Origin: JAIVJZ01 sp035645695
Lineage (GTDB): Bacteria > Acidobacteriota > Blastocatellia > Pyrinomonadales > Pyrinomonadaceae
NCBI GenBank assembly: GCA_035645695.1
Contig: DASQMC010000083.1
Location: 92,103 to 156,102, forward strand
Direction of reading: 5' to 3'
Length of the DNA: 64,000 nucleotides
The position numbers were made by a program, and so were the translations under genes. This document shows positions 45,768 to 54,496 of the stretch, piece after piece. Numbering within the stretch: the stretch's first letter is position 1; every line of letters starts with the position of its first letter. The notes below the pieces were generated by a model, which saw only the letters and a list, made by a program, of their open reading frames with translations, ran no database searches and was not told where the DNA came from.

Positions 45768-46574
45768 TTAAATCACGGTCGTGATGATCTCGCGGATGCT
45801 GCGTTGGAGTTCGCGGTCGTCCGTGATGGGCGAGGCGAGCGCGACTTCGGCGGCGGCGATGGCGGGGATGCCGCGCGCGATGAGTTGGGCGGCGTAGATC
45901 AGGAGGCGCGTGGAGACGCCTTCTTCCAAACCGTGCCCGCGCAGGTTTCTGACCTTGTGGCCGATCTGTACGAGGTCGCGCGCCGTCGTCTCCTCGACGC
46001 CGCCTTCGCGCGCGACGATCTCGGCTTCGAGTTCGGCGGGCGGGTAATCGAATTCGAGCGAGACGAAGCGTTGGCGCGTTGACTGCTTGAGGTCTTTCAA
46101 GACCGACTGGTAGCCGGGATTGTATGAGACGACGAGCATGAAATCGTCGGGCGCATCCAGAATAGTGCCGCGCTTCTCGATGGGCAGGCGGCGGCGATGA
46201 TCCGTGAGCGGGTGGATGATGACGACCGTGTCCTTGCGCGCCTCCACCACTTCGTCCAGATAACAGATCGCGCCGCTCTTGACGGCCGAAGTGAGCGGCC
46301 CGTCGTGCCAGACGGTTTCCTCGCCTTCGAGCAGGAAGCGGCCGACGAGGTCGGTCGCGGATAAATCTTCGTGACACGCCACCGTGATCAGCGGGCGGGC
46401 GAGTCGCCATGCCATGTGCTCGACGAAGCGCGTCTTGCCGCAGCCCGTAGGCCCTTTCAACATCACGGGCAGCCGCGCCGCGTTTGCCGCCTCGAACATC
46501 TCCACCTCGCCCGCCACGGGCAGGTAAAAGGGTTCTTCGCCGACGGTGTATTCTTCGATTGCTCTTTCGGACAT
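45768..46574 (-). CDS. NorQ/CbbQ-type MoxR AAA+ ATPase
   Basis: 268 residues. Walker A GPTGCGKTRF (41-50), Walker B AICYLDEVVEA (Asp107, Glu108), sensor 1 in LVVSYNPGYQSV, and the C-terminal lid RLLIYAAQLIARG. The N-terminal PFYLPVAGEVEMFEAA and ATDLVGRFLLEGEETVWHDG are specific to the CbbQ/NirQ/NorQ branch. Those ATPases remodel RuBisCO, nitric-oxide reductase or other metalloenzymes together with a VWA partner. Here no such client gene is within the window, so the target is unknown. Confidence 0.9.
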   Translation of the reverse strand: MSERAIEEYTVGEEPFYLPVAGEVEMFEAANAARLPVMLKGPTGCGKTRFVEHMAWRLARPLITVACHEDLSATDLVGRFLLEGEETVWHDGPLTSAVKSGAICYLDEVVEARKDTVVIIHPLTDHRRRLPIEKRGTILDAPDDFMLVVSYNPGYQSVLKDLKQSTRQRFVSLEFDYPPAELEAEIVAREGGVEETTARDLVQIGHKVRNLRGHGLEEGVSTRLLIYAAQLIARGIPAIAAAEVALASPITDDRELQRSIREIITTVI

Positions 46575-46576
46575 AA

Positions 46577-46652
46577 GTATAAGTTTCAGGTTTCAGGTTT
46601 CAGGACTGAAAGGTCTCCGGTTCTTTAACTTGAAACCTGAAACTTGAAACTC
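46577..46652 (+). repeat. TTTCAGG-heptamer hairpin
   Basis: Three tandem TTTCAGG units are followed after a loop by CTTGAAACCTGAAACTTG. It lies upstream of the NorQ-type gene, which starts two bases away. Confidence 0.65.
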
Positions 46653-46784
46653 TTTTCACGGCTGAAGTTTCCCGCCGTTTCGGGTATCCTTAACTGTTAT
46701 TTGTCAGGCACATTTGTTGTCTGTGTGGGAATCTTAACACCCGCCTCAAACGGGCGGCAAACAGACCGGGTTGCGGACTCAAGA

Positions 46785-46835
46785 CTTTGAGCCTGAAGCT
46801 GTCTTTAACCTGAAACTTGAAACCTGAAACTTGTG
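46785..46835 (+). repeat. TTTCAGG-heptamer units before mnmA
   Basis: AACCTGAAACTTGAAACC units run to within six bases of the mnmA start. They pair with the copies at 46577-46600, so the whole 200-base divergent gap could form alternative foldings. Confidence 0.5.
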
Positions 46836-46840
46836 ATTAT

Positions 46841-47950
46841 ATGAAGATTGCGGTGGCAATGAGCGGGGGCGTCGATTCTTCGGCGGCGGCGGCGATTTTA
46901 CAGGCGGCGGGGCACGAACTCGTCGGCTTCACGATGCAGTTGTGGAATCAGAACCGCAACATCAACGTGGACGAACACGGCGACCCGCTGCCCTCGCGTT
47001 GCTGTTCGCTCGACGACGTTTATGACGCGCGACGCGTCGCCGGAGAACTCGGCTTTCCCTTCTACGTCCTGAACCTCGAAGAGGATTTCGAGCGCGACGT
47101 GGTGCAGCCGTTCGTCGCGAGTTATCTGGAAGGCGAAACGCCCATTCCGTGCGTGGCGTGCAACAGCCGCCTGAAGTTCGCTTCGCTCGACCGGCTGGCG
47201 CAAAGTCTCGGCTGTGAGAAGGTGGCGACAGGGCACTACGCGCGCGTCGAGTTTGACCAAGCGGCGGGTCGGCACAAACTCCTGCGCGGGCGCGACGCGA
47301 ACAAGGATCAATCCTATTTCCTGTGGGAGTTGACGCAAACGCAACTGGCGCACGCGATGTTTCCGCTCGGCGAGATGCGCAAAGAGGAGGCGCGCGAGGC
47401 GGCGCGTCGTTTCAACCTCGCGGTGTCGGAAAAGGCCGAGTCGCAGGAAATCTGTTTCGTGCCCGACGGCGACTACGCGGGTTTCATAGATCGCTATCTG
47501 GAAGCGGAAGGCGAGACGCGGCGTCTGCCCGGCGCGGGCGAGATCGTCGATGCGAGCGGGCGTACGCTCGGCGAGCATCAGGGCGTGCATCACTACACGG
47601 TCGGCCAGCGTCGCGGCCTGGGGCTGTCGCGCCCGCTGCCGCTCTACGTCGTCAAAGTCGACGCGGAGCGCAACCGCGTCGTCGTCGGCGAAAGCGACGA
47701 GTTGCTCGCCTCCGAGTTCACCGCCTCGGGCGTCAACTGGATCAGCTTCGATGAACCGTCCGCGCCCGTGCGCGCAGAGGTGCGCGTGCGCTACCGCCAC
47801 ACGCCCGCGCCCGCGCGGATCGAACCGCTCGCGGGCAAACGCGCGCGCGTCACCTTCGACGAGCCGCAACGCGCCATCGCGCCCGGACAGGCGACCGTCT
47901 TCTATCGCGGCGACGAAGTGCTCGGCGGCGGCTGGATCGTGAAACGATAA
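46841..47950 (+). CDS. mnmA: tRNA-specific 2-thiouridylase MnmA
   Basis: 369 residues. PP-loop AMSGGVDSSAAAAIL, the catalytic Cys of PCVACNSRLKF and the second Cys of SQEICFVPDGDYAGFI, plus DANKDQSYFLW and GQRRGLGLS, define MnmA, which thiolates U34 of Lys, Glu and Gln tRNAs. Length normal. ATG 46841 gives the conserved MKIAVAMSGG start; repeat DNA rather than a strong Shine-Dalgarno lies upstream. Confidence 0.95.
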   Translation: MKIAVAMSGGVDSSAAAAILQAAGHELVGFTMQLWNQNRNINVDEHGDPLPSRCCSLDDVYDARRVAGELGFPFYVLNLEEDFERDVVQPFVASYLEGETPIPCVACNSRLKFASLDRLAQSLGCEKVATGHYARVEFDQAAGRHKLLRGRDANKDQSYFLWELTQTQLAHAMFPLGEMRKEEAREAARRFNLAVSEKAESQEICFVPDGDYAGFIDRYLEAEGETRRLPGAGEIVDASGRTLGEHQGVHHYTVGQRRGLGLSRPLPLYVVKVDAERNRVVVGESDELLASEFTASGVNWISFDEPSAPVRAEVRVRYRHTPAPARIEPLAGKRARVTFDEPQRAIAPGQATVFYRGDEVLGGGWIVKR

Positions 47951-47951
47951 A

Positions 47952-48060
47952 GGCTTTCCTCTGTGCCCCCTCTGTGTCCTCTGTGTCTCTGTGGTGAATG
48001 CCAGTTAGGTAAGCATTCACCACAGAGACACAGAGGACACAGAGGGGGCACAGAGAGAAA
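47952..48060 (+). repeat. ACACAGAGG-type inverted repeat
   Basis: TTCCTCTGTGCCCCCTCTGT and further CTGTGTC units are followed, after a loop CAGTTAGGTAA, by the near-perfect complement (CACAGAGACACAGAGG...). The arms are about 45 bases. It starts at the mnmA stop and probably ends that transcript. Similar text occurs at 45585-45665. Confidence 0.75.
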
Positions 48061-48211
48061 TTCATAGCCGGAGACAAGCCTGTCAAACCAGCCTCCGGCC
48101 TGCCGCGCGCTTAAACTTTTGCGCCCGTTTCGCGTATTTACAATGCCGTCTCGATGCGGTTTGATTTCCGCATGGGGAGAGCTAATTTTCAGGAGCGCTG
48201 GAAGCAACTAT

Positions 48212-50017
48212 ATGGCTATGTCACGCGGTGGAAAAATCTTTTTATGGGTGGCGGGCGCGCTCGTCGCGTTGTTTTTGATTATGGTGGTGTGCGTCGTCGT
48301 GTTGTTCGCGTCCTTCGGCGACGACGAGCCGGACATCCGCGACAACAGCGTGCTGGTGTTGAAGCTCGAAGGCGCGTTGCCCGATTACGTGGCCGAAGAC
48401 CCGTTCGCGAGTCGTTTCTTAGGACGCGACGAACGCTCCCTCACGCGCCTGCTCTCGGAGTTTAAAAAGGCGAAGGCGGACAAGCGTATCGGCGCGATCA
48501 TGCTTGAGATCGACATGACGATGATCGGCTGGGGCAAGGCCGACGAGATACGCGACGCAATCGCCGACTTCCGCTCGACCGGCAAGCCCGTCTATGCCTA
48601 CATGGAGTACGGGACGAACAAGGAGTATTACCTCGCCACCGCCTGCGACCGCATCTACGTCGCGCCCATCGGCGACCTCTTCATCGTCGGTCTCGCGGCC
48701 GACGTGATGTCGCTCGGCGGCTCGCTCGACAAGCTCGGCGTCAAAGCCGACTTCTACCAGATCGGGAAGTATAAGACCGCCCCCGAACAGTACACGCGCA
48801 AGGAGATGTCCGAGGCCAGCCGCGAAGTGCTCAACTCGATCCTCGACGAATTCTTCGCGCGCTACGTTAACACCATCGCCGCGACGCGCGGGAAATCCGC
48901 CGAAGACGTGCGCGCCCTCATCGACAACGCGCCGCTCGGCGCATGGGAGGCGAAGGCGGCCGGACTCATAGACGACGCGAAGTATCGAGACGAGGTTGAG
49001 GACGAACTTAAAAAACGGCTCGGCTACAAAGACGCCGACAAACTGCGCAAGGTGCGCGAATCGGATTATCTCCGCGTGCGCCCTGAATCCGTGGGTCTCG
49101 GCGAGGGCGAACGCATCGCGCTCGTCTTCGCATCCGGCCCCATCGGCGGCGGCTCGTCGAACGACGGCAGCGCTTTCAGCAGTCAATCGACGGGTTCGGA
49201 CACGGTGGTCAAAGCGTTGAATGATGCGCGCGACGACAAGAACATCAAGGCCATCGTGCTGCGCGTTGACAGCCCCGGCGGAACTTCCTACGCGTCGGAC
49301 GTGATCTGGCACGCGGTCGAACGAGCGAAAGCGCAGAAGCCCGTCGTCGTCTCCATGAGCGACGTGGCGGCTTCGGGCGGCTACTACATCTCCGCGACGG
49401 CGAGCAAAATCGTCGCCCACCCTTCGACCATCACCGGCTCCATCGGCGTCTACGCGGGCAAGCCCGTCATCAAAGGTTTTTACGACTGGATCGGCGTCAA
49501 CAACGAGTATGTCCTGCGCGGCAGGCATGCCGGGATATTCCGCGAAACCGAGCCGTTCAATCCGGACGAGCGCGCCAAGTTTGAAGGGATGATGAAGAGT
49601 TTTTACTACGACGACTTTTTGCCGAAGGTGGCGAAGGGGCGCGGGCGCGATTTGGAGTACGTCGATTCAATCGCGCAGGGGCGCGTCTGGACGGGCGCGC
49701 AGGCCAGAGAACGCGGGCTGGTTGACGAGTTCGGCGGGCTGGATAAGGCCGTCGAGATCGCCAAAGGTCTCGCGAATATTCCCGCCGACAAAGGAGTGCG
49801 CCGCGTCGTGTTTCCCACGCCGCGCACGTTCCTGCAACGGTGGACTGGCGGCGACGGCGAAGACGCCGCGACCATCAAGGCCAGAGAGCAACGCGCCGCG
49901 TTTGAATCCGCCCTGCCCGCGGAAATGCGCCGCGCATTGCGCTATCTCTCGATCCTCGAAAACATGAAACGCGGCGAGACGATGGCGATGTTGCCCTTCG
50001 ATCTGGAGATCAAATAA
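48212..50017 (+). CDS. sppA: Signal peptide peptidase SppA (long, tandem-domain type)
   Basis: 601 residues. One N-terminal membrane helix (IFLWVAGALVALFLIMVVCVVVLF) is followed by two ClpP-like halves. The Lys of the dyad lies in YQIGKYKTAPEQYTRKEMS of the first half and the Ser in SMSDVAASGGYYISATA of the second, as in Escherichia coli SppA. It cleaves leftover signal peptides in the membrane. ATG 48212 follows GGAAG; the open frame from 48119 has no family homology. Confidence 0.92.
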   Translation: MAMSRGGKIFLWVAGALVALFLIMVVCVVVLFASFGDDEPDIRDNSVLVLKLEGALPDYVAEDPFASRFLGRDERSLTRLLSEFKKAKADKRIGAIMLEIDMTMIGWGKADEIRDAIADFRSTGKPVYAYMEYGTNKEYYLATACDRIYVAPIGDLFIVGLAADVMSLGGSLDKLGVKADFYQIGKYKTAPEQYTRKEMSEASREVLNSILDEFFARYVNTIAATRGKSAEDVRALIDNAPLGAWEAKAAGLIDDAKYRDEVEDELKKRLGYKDADKLRKVRESDYLRVRPESVGLGEGERIALVFASGPIGGGSSNDGSAFSSQSTGSDTVVKALNDARDDKNIKAIVLRVDSPGGTSYASDVIWHAVERAKAQKPVVVSMSDVAASGGYYISATASKIVAHPSTITGSIGVYAGKPVIKGFYDWIGVNNEYVLRGRHAGIFRETEPFNPDERAKFEGMMKSFYYDDFLPKVAKGRGRDLEYVDSIAQGRVWTGAQARERGLVDEFGGLDKAVEIAKGLANIPADKGVRRVVFPTPRTFLQRWTGGDGEDAATIKAREQRAAFESALPAEMRRALRYLSILENMKRGETMAMLPFDLEIK

Positions 50018-50229
50018 GCGAGGCGTGCGCGGAGGGTCGCCTTTAGCGCGCCTCTCCGTGCGCCCGCGCGCCACTTCTGTACGGCCTGCCTCCGCCGCTC
50101 GCTCACGTCATAGTCCCGCCGATTCAATTCCAGAGATTTCACGAAATTTCCCCCCGCCTGCTCTTTTTCGCGGGAATCTATCGTTGCGAACGCGCTCGGC
50201 GTGATCGCGGGCGAAGTTGAGATCGGGAT

Positions 50230-50258
50230 TTGTGCTGTCCTTTAACGTGTGGTATGAA
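50230..50258 (+). promoter_or_regulatory. Candidate promoter for galU
   Basis: TTGTGC and TATGAA are 17 bases apart, 160 bases upstream of galU. Weak at both boxes. Nothing else is seen in the 50018-50416 gap. Confidence 0.3.
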
Positions 50259-50416
50259 ATTGTCTCTTTTCGCCAGTACTGGTTGATGACGAGAGGGGCG
50301 CCGCGCCGTCTGACCGCGCGAGCGCGACGGGGCGACGACTCGATGCGCCCTCGCCTCTCGCAGCAACGAAGACGACGGGCGAATACGAAATTTCAGGCAA
50401 GGGGATTCAGACGAAT

Positions 50417-51292
50417 ATGGCACAGAAGATTCGCAAGGCGGTGTTTCCCGCCGCGGGCCTGGGCACGCGCTTTCTGCCCGCGACGAAGGCTTCGCCGAAG
50501 GAGATGCTCACGCTCGTCGATAAGCCGCTCATCCAGTACGGGGTCGAAGAGGCGGTCGCATCGGGCGTCGAGTCAATACTCATCATCACCGGGCGCGGCA
50601 AGAACGTCATCGAAGACCACTTCGATATCTCCTTTGAACTCGAACACACCTTGCGCGAACGCGGGAAGGACAAGTTGCTCGCGGAAGCGCGCCGCGTCTC
50701 GGAACTCGCGCGCATCAGTTACATCCGCCAGAAGGAAGCGCTCGGACTCGGTCATGCCATTTTACAGGCGCGCGATTTCGTCGCCGGCGAACCTTTCGCC
50801 GTTATCCTCCCCGACGACATCATGGACTGCGAAACTCCCGCGCTCAAACAGATGCTCCGCGTTTATGAAGAGTATGACGCGCCCGTCATCGGCACGATGC
50901 AGGTCGAGGGTGAAGCCATCTCCCGCTTCGGCGCGATTGACGCCGAAGAAGTTGCCGAAGGCGTCTACAAGATCAGAGACATGGTGGAGAAGCCGCCCTT
51001 CGCCGAAGCGCCCTCAGACCTCGCGATCATCGGGCGTTATATTCTGACTCCCGACATCTTCGACGAGATCGAGCGCACCGAACGCGGCGCGGGCGGCGAA
51101 ATACAGATCACGGATGCCATGCGTTCGCTCCTCAAGCGGCGGCCTTTCTATGCTGTGCGCTTCGAGGGCGCACGCCACGATGCGGGCGATAAACTCGGCT
51201 TCCTCATCGCGACCGTGGAGTTCGCCTTGAAGCGTCCAGACCTCTCGCCCGACTTCAAAGACTATCTGCGTTCGTTGGATTTGAACAAATAA
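50417..51292 (+). CDS. galU: UTP-glucose-1-phosphate uridylyltransferase
   Basis: 291 residues. KAVFPAAGLGTRFLPATKASPKE is the nucleotide-binding loop, followed by EMLTLVDKPLIQYGVEEAVASG, YIRQKEALGLGHAIL, PFAVILPDDIM and PFYAVRFEGARHDAGDKLGF. GalU makes UDP-glucose for polysaccharide, glycolipid and trehalose synthesis. Full length with standard start. Confidence 0.95.
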   Translation: MAQKIRKAVFPAAGLGTRFLPATKASPKEMLTLVDKPLIQYGVEEAVASGVESILIITGRGKNVIEDHFDISFELEHTLRERGKDKLLAEARRVSELARISYIRQKEALGLGHAILQARDFVAGEPFAVILPDDIMDCETPALKQMLRVYEEYDAPVIGTMQVEGEAISRFGAIDAEEVAEGVYKIRDMVEKPPFAEAPSDLAIIGRYILTPDIFDEIERTERGAGGEIQITDAMRSLLKRRPFYAVRFEGARHDAGDKLGFLIATVEFALKRPDLSPDFKDYLRSLDLNK

Positions 51293-51362
51293 GGGCGCGC
51301 GCCCGGCGGCGTCAGCCTTATCAGGCCGGCGGCGTCAGCCTGATCTATAGAGGAGTAAAGTT

Positions 51363-52124
51363 TTGAGCGACGAGATTAAATCTTTTGACGGGCGGGCAGC
51401 GATTGTGACGGGTGCGACGCGCGGCATCGGACGCGCCATCGCCTTAGAGTTGGCAAGGCGCGGCGCAAACATCGCGTTCAACTATGCGAAGAGCGCGGAG
51501 GCCGCCGAAGAGTTGCGCGCCGAGATCGAGTCGCTCGGCGTGAAAGTTTCGGCGACGCAGTGCGATGTGGCGCAGACGGAAGCAGTGGCGGAAATGGTCA
51601 AGCAGACCAAAGAGACGTTCGGCCGCATAGATTTTCTCGTCAATAATGCCGGCGTCACGCGCGATAACCTGATCCTGCGTATGAAGGAAGCCGACTGGGA
51701 CGCCGTGATTGACACAAACTTGAAAGGCCCCTGGAACTTCGCGCGCGCCGCGTTGCGCGTGATGCTCAGGCAGGAAGACGGCGGGTCGGTCTTGAACATC
51801 TCCTCGATCAGCGGGCTGGTCGGGATGGCCGGACAGTCGAACTACTCTGCGTCGAAGGCGGGTCTCGTCGGTTTGACGAAGGCGCTGGCGAAAGAGGTGG
51901 CGAGCCGCAAGGTGACGGTCAACGCGCTCGCGCTCGGACTCGTCGCGACAGACATGTCGGGCGCGCTCGACGAGGCCTACAAGACGAAGTTGATCGAGCA
52001 GATTCCGCTCGGACGCTTCGCCGAGCCGACGGAAATCGCCGAGATCGCGTGTTTCCTGCTCTCGCCGTCGGCGCGTTACATCACGGGACAGGTGATACAG
52101 GTGGACGGCGGGCTGGCGATGTGA
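51363..52124 (+). CDS. fabG: 3-oxoacyl-[ACP] reductase
   Basis: 253 residues of the classical short-chain dehydrogenase family. GATRGIGRAIALELARRG binds NADP, NNAG and the tetrad (Ser in ISSISG, YSASK) are intact, and the ending GQVIQVDGGLAM is that of FabG. Starts at TTG 51363, with GAGGAG seven bases upstream. It is not beside other fatty-acid genes, so a role as a general SDR cannot be excluded. The gap to galU holds two tandem copies of CCGGCGGCGTCAGCCT. Confidence 0.87.
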   Translation: MSDEIKSFDGRAAIVTGATRGIGRAIALELARRGANIAFNYAKSAEAAEELRAEIESLGVKVSATQCDVAQTEAVAEMVKQTKETFGRIDFLVNNAGVTRDNLILRMKEADWDAVIDTNLKGPWNFARAALRVMLRQEDGGSVLNISSISGLVGMAGQSNYSASKAGLVGLTKALAKEVASRKVTVNALALGLVATDMSGALDEAYKTKLIEQIPLGRFAEPTEIAEIACFLLSPSARYITGQVIQVDGGLAM

Positions 52125-52213
52125 AACGGTCGCCCGCGAAATGTTCGGGCGGGCAAATCGGAAAAGTTAGCGGCCGAACCTAGACTGCTGAAATCGACGG
52201 CCACAAAGAGAAG

Positions 52214-52253
52214 CAGCCTCGTTAGCTTGGGGACTAACGAGGCTGAAATTTTT
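52214..52253 (+). terminator. Intrinsic terminator after fabG
   Basis: CAGCCTCGTTAG and CTAACGAGGCTG form a 12-bp stem with an eight-base loop, followed by AAATTTTT, 90 bases after the fabG stop. Confidence 0.8.
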
Positions 52254-52521
52254 GGGCAGGCTCGGAGATTCAGGGTGGCGTTGACTTGGGCGCTGGAGAT
52301 CGTCACTTACGGGCGATCCGGCATGTTGGTCGGCTGCGTTGGTACGGGCGGGGTAAAATAGCAAGGCTCGGAAAAAAAGAAAGTTTCGTAAAACTGGCCT
52401 GTTCCATCCGCTAACACCTGACCGGAAGTATCTTGCTTCAAACATCTTAAAGGACAGTCTCGTTAAGAACTTCTTTATAAAACTCACTGCCCTTCGACGT
52501 GTGTGAAATTACACTAAACCT

Positions 52522-52549
52522 TTGTTAGATGTCAAGCATAAAATACAAT
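52522..52549 (+). promoter_or_regulatory. Candidate promoter in an AT-rich convergent gap
   Basis: TTGTTA and TACAAT are separated by 16 bases inside an AT-rich island (about 52440-52650). It points towards the 3' end of the acyltransferase gene, so any transcript would be antisense to it. No gene is clear in the 52125-52654 gap apart from the terminator; an AGGAG followed by a five-codon frame (MEAKC) lies at 52582. Confidence 0.35.
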
Positions 52550-52654
52550 GAAAAGTAACAATTTTGTGACAGGAGTTCGAGTATGGAAGCTAAATGTTGA
52601 TAATACAGGGCAAAAATGTCTAAATCCGGTGGAAAAAACTTTTCTAAATTGTGT

Positions 52655-53647
52655 TCAGGAGAAGCTGTTGCGGCTGGTCGGAGCGGTCAGGTGTGACTCT
52701 TTTGTGTCGAGTTGTGTCTGCCGGTCATAGAAATCCGGCTCTCCGGGGGGGCGCGTGCGCCAGCGTTTGTGAATCCAGAGCCACTGTTCGGGGTAGGCGC
52801 GGATCATGCGTTCGATGGCGGCGGCGAAGTTCGCCGTGTTTATCTCGATGTCGCGTTTATCGTCGCCCGTGCGAACGAGTTCGACGGGCGGGTCGCCGTG
52901 AAAGAAGAAACGCTTGCGTTCGTCGTCCCATACGGCGCAGGTGGGGATGACGAGCGCGTTTGTGCGCAGGGCGAGCGTGGCGACGCCGGAAGTGGTGCAG
53001 GCGAGGTGGCCGAAGAAGGGGACGAAGACGCCTTCGTTCGGGTGCGTGTTGAGGTCTGCGAGAATGCCGAGCGTGCCGCCGTCGCGCAGGACGCGCAGGG
53101 CCTGGCGCGCGGCCATTTTCTTATTGATGGCCGTGTTGCCGTAGCGCGTGCGGATGCCCTCGATCAATTCTTCGACGCGCGGATTATCTATCGGCCGCAC
53201 GAGAAAACTGATCGGATATTCGAGCGCAGACCAGGCGAAACTCAGAAACTCCCACGCACCCAGATGAGCCGTCAGGAATATGACGCCGCGCCCCTCGCCT
53301 TCGGCCTCGCGCAGGTGGCGCAAGCCGACCTGATCGTACTCGACGAGGCTGCGCAAACTCTCCGGCGTGGCGCGCGGGAACTGGCTGAATTCGCCGAGCA
53401 AACGCCCCAGATTGTCGAACGACGCGCGCAGCATCCTTGCGCGTTCGCTCTCGCTCATTTCCGGGAAGGCGAGTTTGAGGTTGATTTGGCCGGTGCGGCG
53501 AAGGCCGCCCGCGAACTTGTGGGCGAGTTTGCCGGCCGCTCGACCCGTGGCGACGGCCGCCGGACGCGGCAATAATCCCAGCCCGCCGAGTAGGGCGCGC
53601 GTGACTGCGTATTCTAAAGTCGTCTGGAATTTTCCGTGTTTACTCAT
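52655..53647 (-). CDS. LpxL/HtrB-type lysophospholipid/lipid A acyltransferase
   Basis: 330 residues. VIFLTAHLGAWEFLSF holds the catalytic HX4E motif, and LGILADLNTHPNEGVFVPFFG is the second family block; LRDGGT precedes it. A single N-terminal hydrophobic stretch associates it with the inner membrane. LpxL-type enzymes add a secondary acyl chain to lipid A. In this lineage it may serve lipid A or another glycolipid. The ATG at 53647 is preferred to an upstream frame opening. Confidence 0.86.
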   Translation of the reverse strand: MSKHGKFQTTLEYAVTRALLGGLGLLPRPAAVATGRAAGKLAHKFAGGLRRTGQINLKLAFPEMSESERARMLRASFDNLGRLLGEFSQFPRATPESLRSLVEYDQVGLRHLREAEGEGRGVIFLTAHLGAWEFLSFAWSALEYPISFLVRPIDNPRVEELIEGIRTRYGNTAINKKMAARQALRVLRDGGTLGILADLNTHPNEGVFVPFFGHLACTTSGVATLALRTNALVIPTCAVWDDERKRFFFHGDPPVELVRTGDDKRDIEINTANFAAAIERMIRAYPEQWLWIHKRWRTRPPGEPDFYDRQTQLDTKESHLTAPTSRNSFS

Positions 53648-53825
53648 GATTAACTCTCGAAGGGGAGCGACAGTGTAGCGCGCCCTTGCCGCGACTGGCA
53701 AACGGCGATTTTTGCGTCGCCGCGCGCCCGCATGCTATATGTAAGAGGCCAGCGGCCGAAGGCCGGAGTGTTAGTGGAGACAGTTATTAACTAACCTTTG
53801 AGCCACGGCCTCGGCCTCTGCTTTT

Positions 53826-54356
53826 ATGCCTTCCGGAAAAACACATGACGCGATCACGCTGTTGCTCACCGTGCCGACTTTCGTCGCCGCGTGGGGCGTG
53901 GCGGGGAACCTGCTGCTGGCGGGCGTGGCGACGGGCGCGATGCTGTTCGGCGGTCTGATGTTCGGGCCTGATCTCGACATACAGTCGCGGCAGTACACGC
54001 GCTGGGGCGTGTTTCGTTTCATCTGGTGGCCGTACAAAGTGATGTTCCGTCATCGCTCGCGCTGGTCGCACGGCATCATCTTCGGCACGCTCATACGCGT
54101 CGTCTATTTCGCCTTCATGCTCTCGCTGCTCGCCGTCGCGGCCATATACCTGCGCGCCTTCCTCGTCGCACACGCGCTGCCAGATTACGGCGAACTCCTC
54201 GCCGCGTGGCATAGGATCGAGGCGGGCGCGCGGCTGGAAGGCACGGCGCGCGCCGCCGCTCTCGCCGCGCTCGCCGGTCTCTGGTGGGGGGCGGCCAGCC
54301 ACACCCTCACGGACGTTGCGTGGTCTGTTCTGCGTAAAGGGTCGGAGATTTTTTAG
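53826..54356 (+). CDS. DUF2227-like membrane metal-binding protein
   Basis: 176 residues. PSGKTHDAITLLLTVPTFVAAW, FGPDLDIQSRQYTRWG, HRSRWSHGIIFGTLIRVVYF and the final WWGAASHTLTDVAWS carry the His and Asp residues and layout of the DUF2227 (YdjM-like) family, small integral membrane proteins related to metal-dependent hydrolases. About four membrane segments. The activity is unknown. Confidence 0.8.
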   Translation: MPSGKTHDAITLLLTVPTFVAAWGVAGNLLLAGVATGAMLFGGLMFGPDLDIQSRQYTRWGVFRFIWWPYKVMFRHRSRWSHGIIFGTLIRVVYFAFMLSLLAVAAIYLRAFLVAHALPDYGELLAAWHRIEAGARLEGTARAAALAALAGLWWGAASHTLTDVAWSVLRKGSEIF

Positions 54357-54496
54357 TAAGCAGTAAGGAAAGTAAGCAGTGAGCAGTGAGCAGTGAGCAG
54401 CAAGAAAAGTGGGCAGTGAGCGGTGAGCAGTAAGCAGCAAGAGACGATCAAAAGTCTTGACTGCTTACTGCTCACTGCTTACTGCTTACTTTCTTA
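54357..54496 (+). repeat. Heptamer inverted-repeat hairpin (TGAGCAG/TAAGCAG family, copy 3)
   Basis: The largest member: tandem AAGTAAGCAGTGAGCAG units on the left, then a loop with GACGATCAAAAGTCTTGA, then complementary ACTGCTTACTGCTCAC units. It begins at the stop of the DUF2227-like gene and overlaps the end of the convergent minus-strand gene. Confidence 0.75.
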
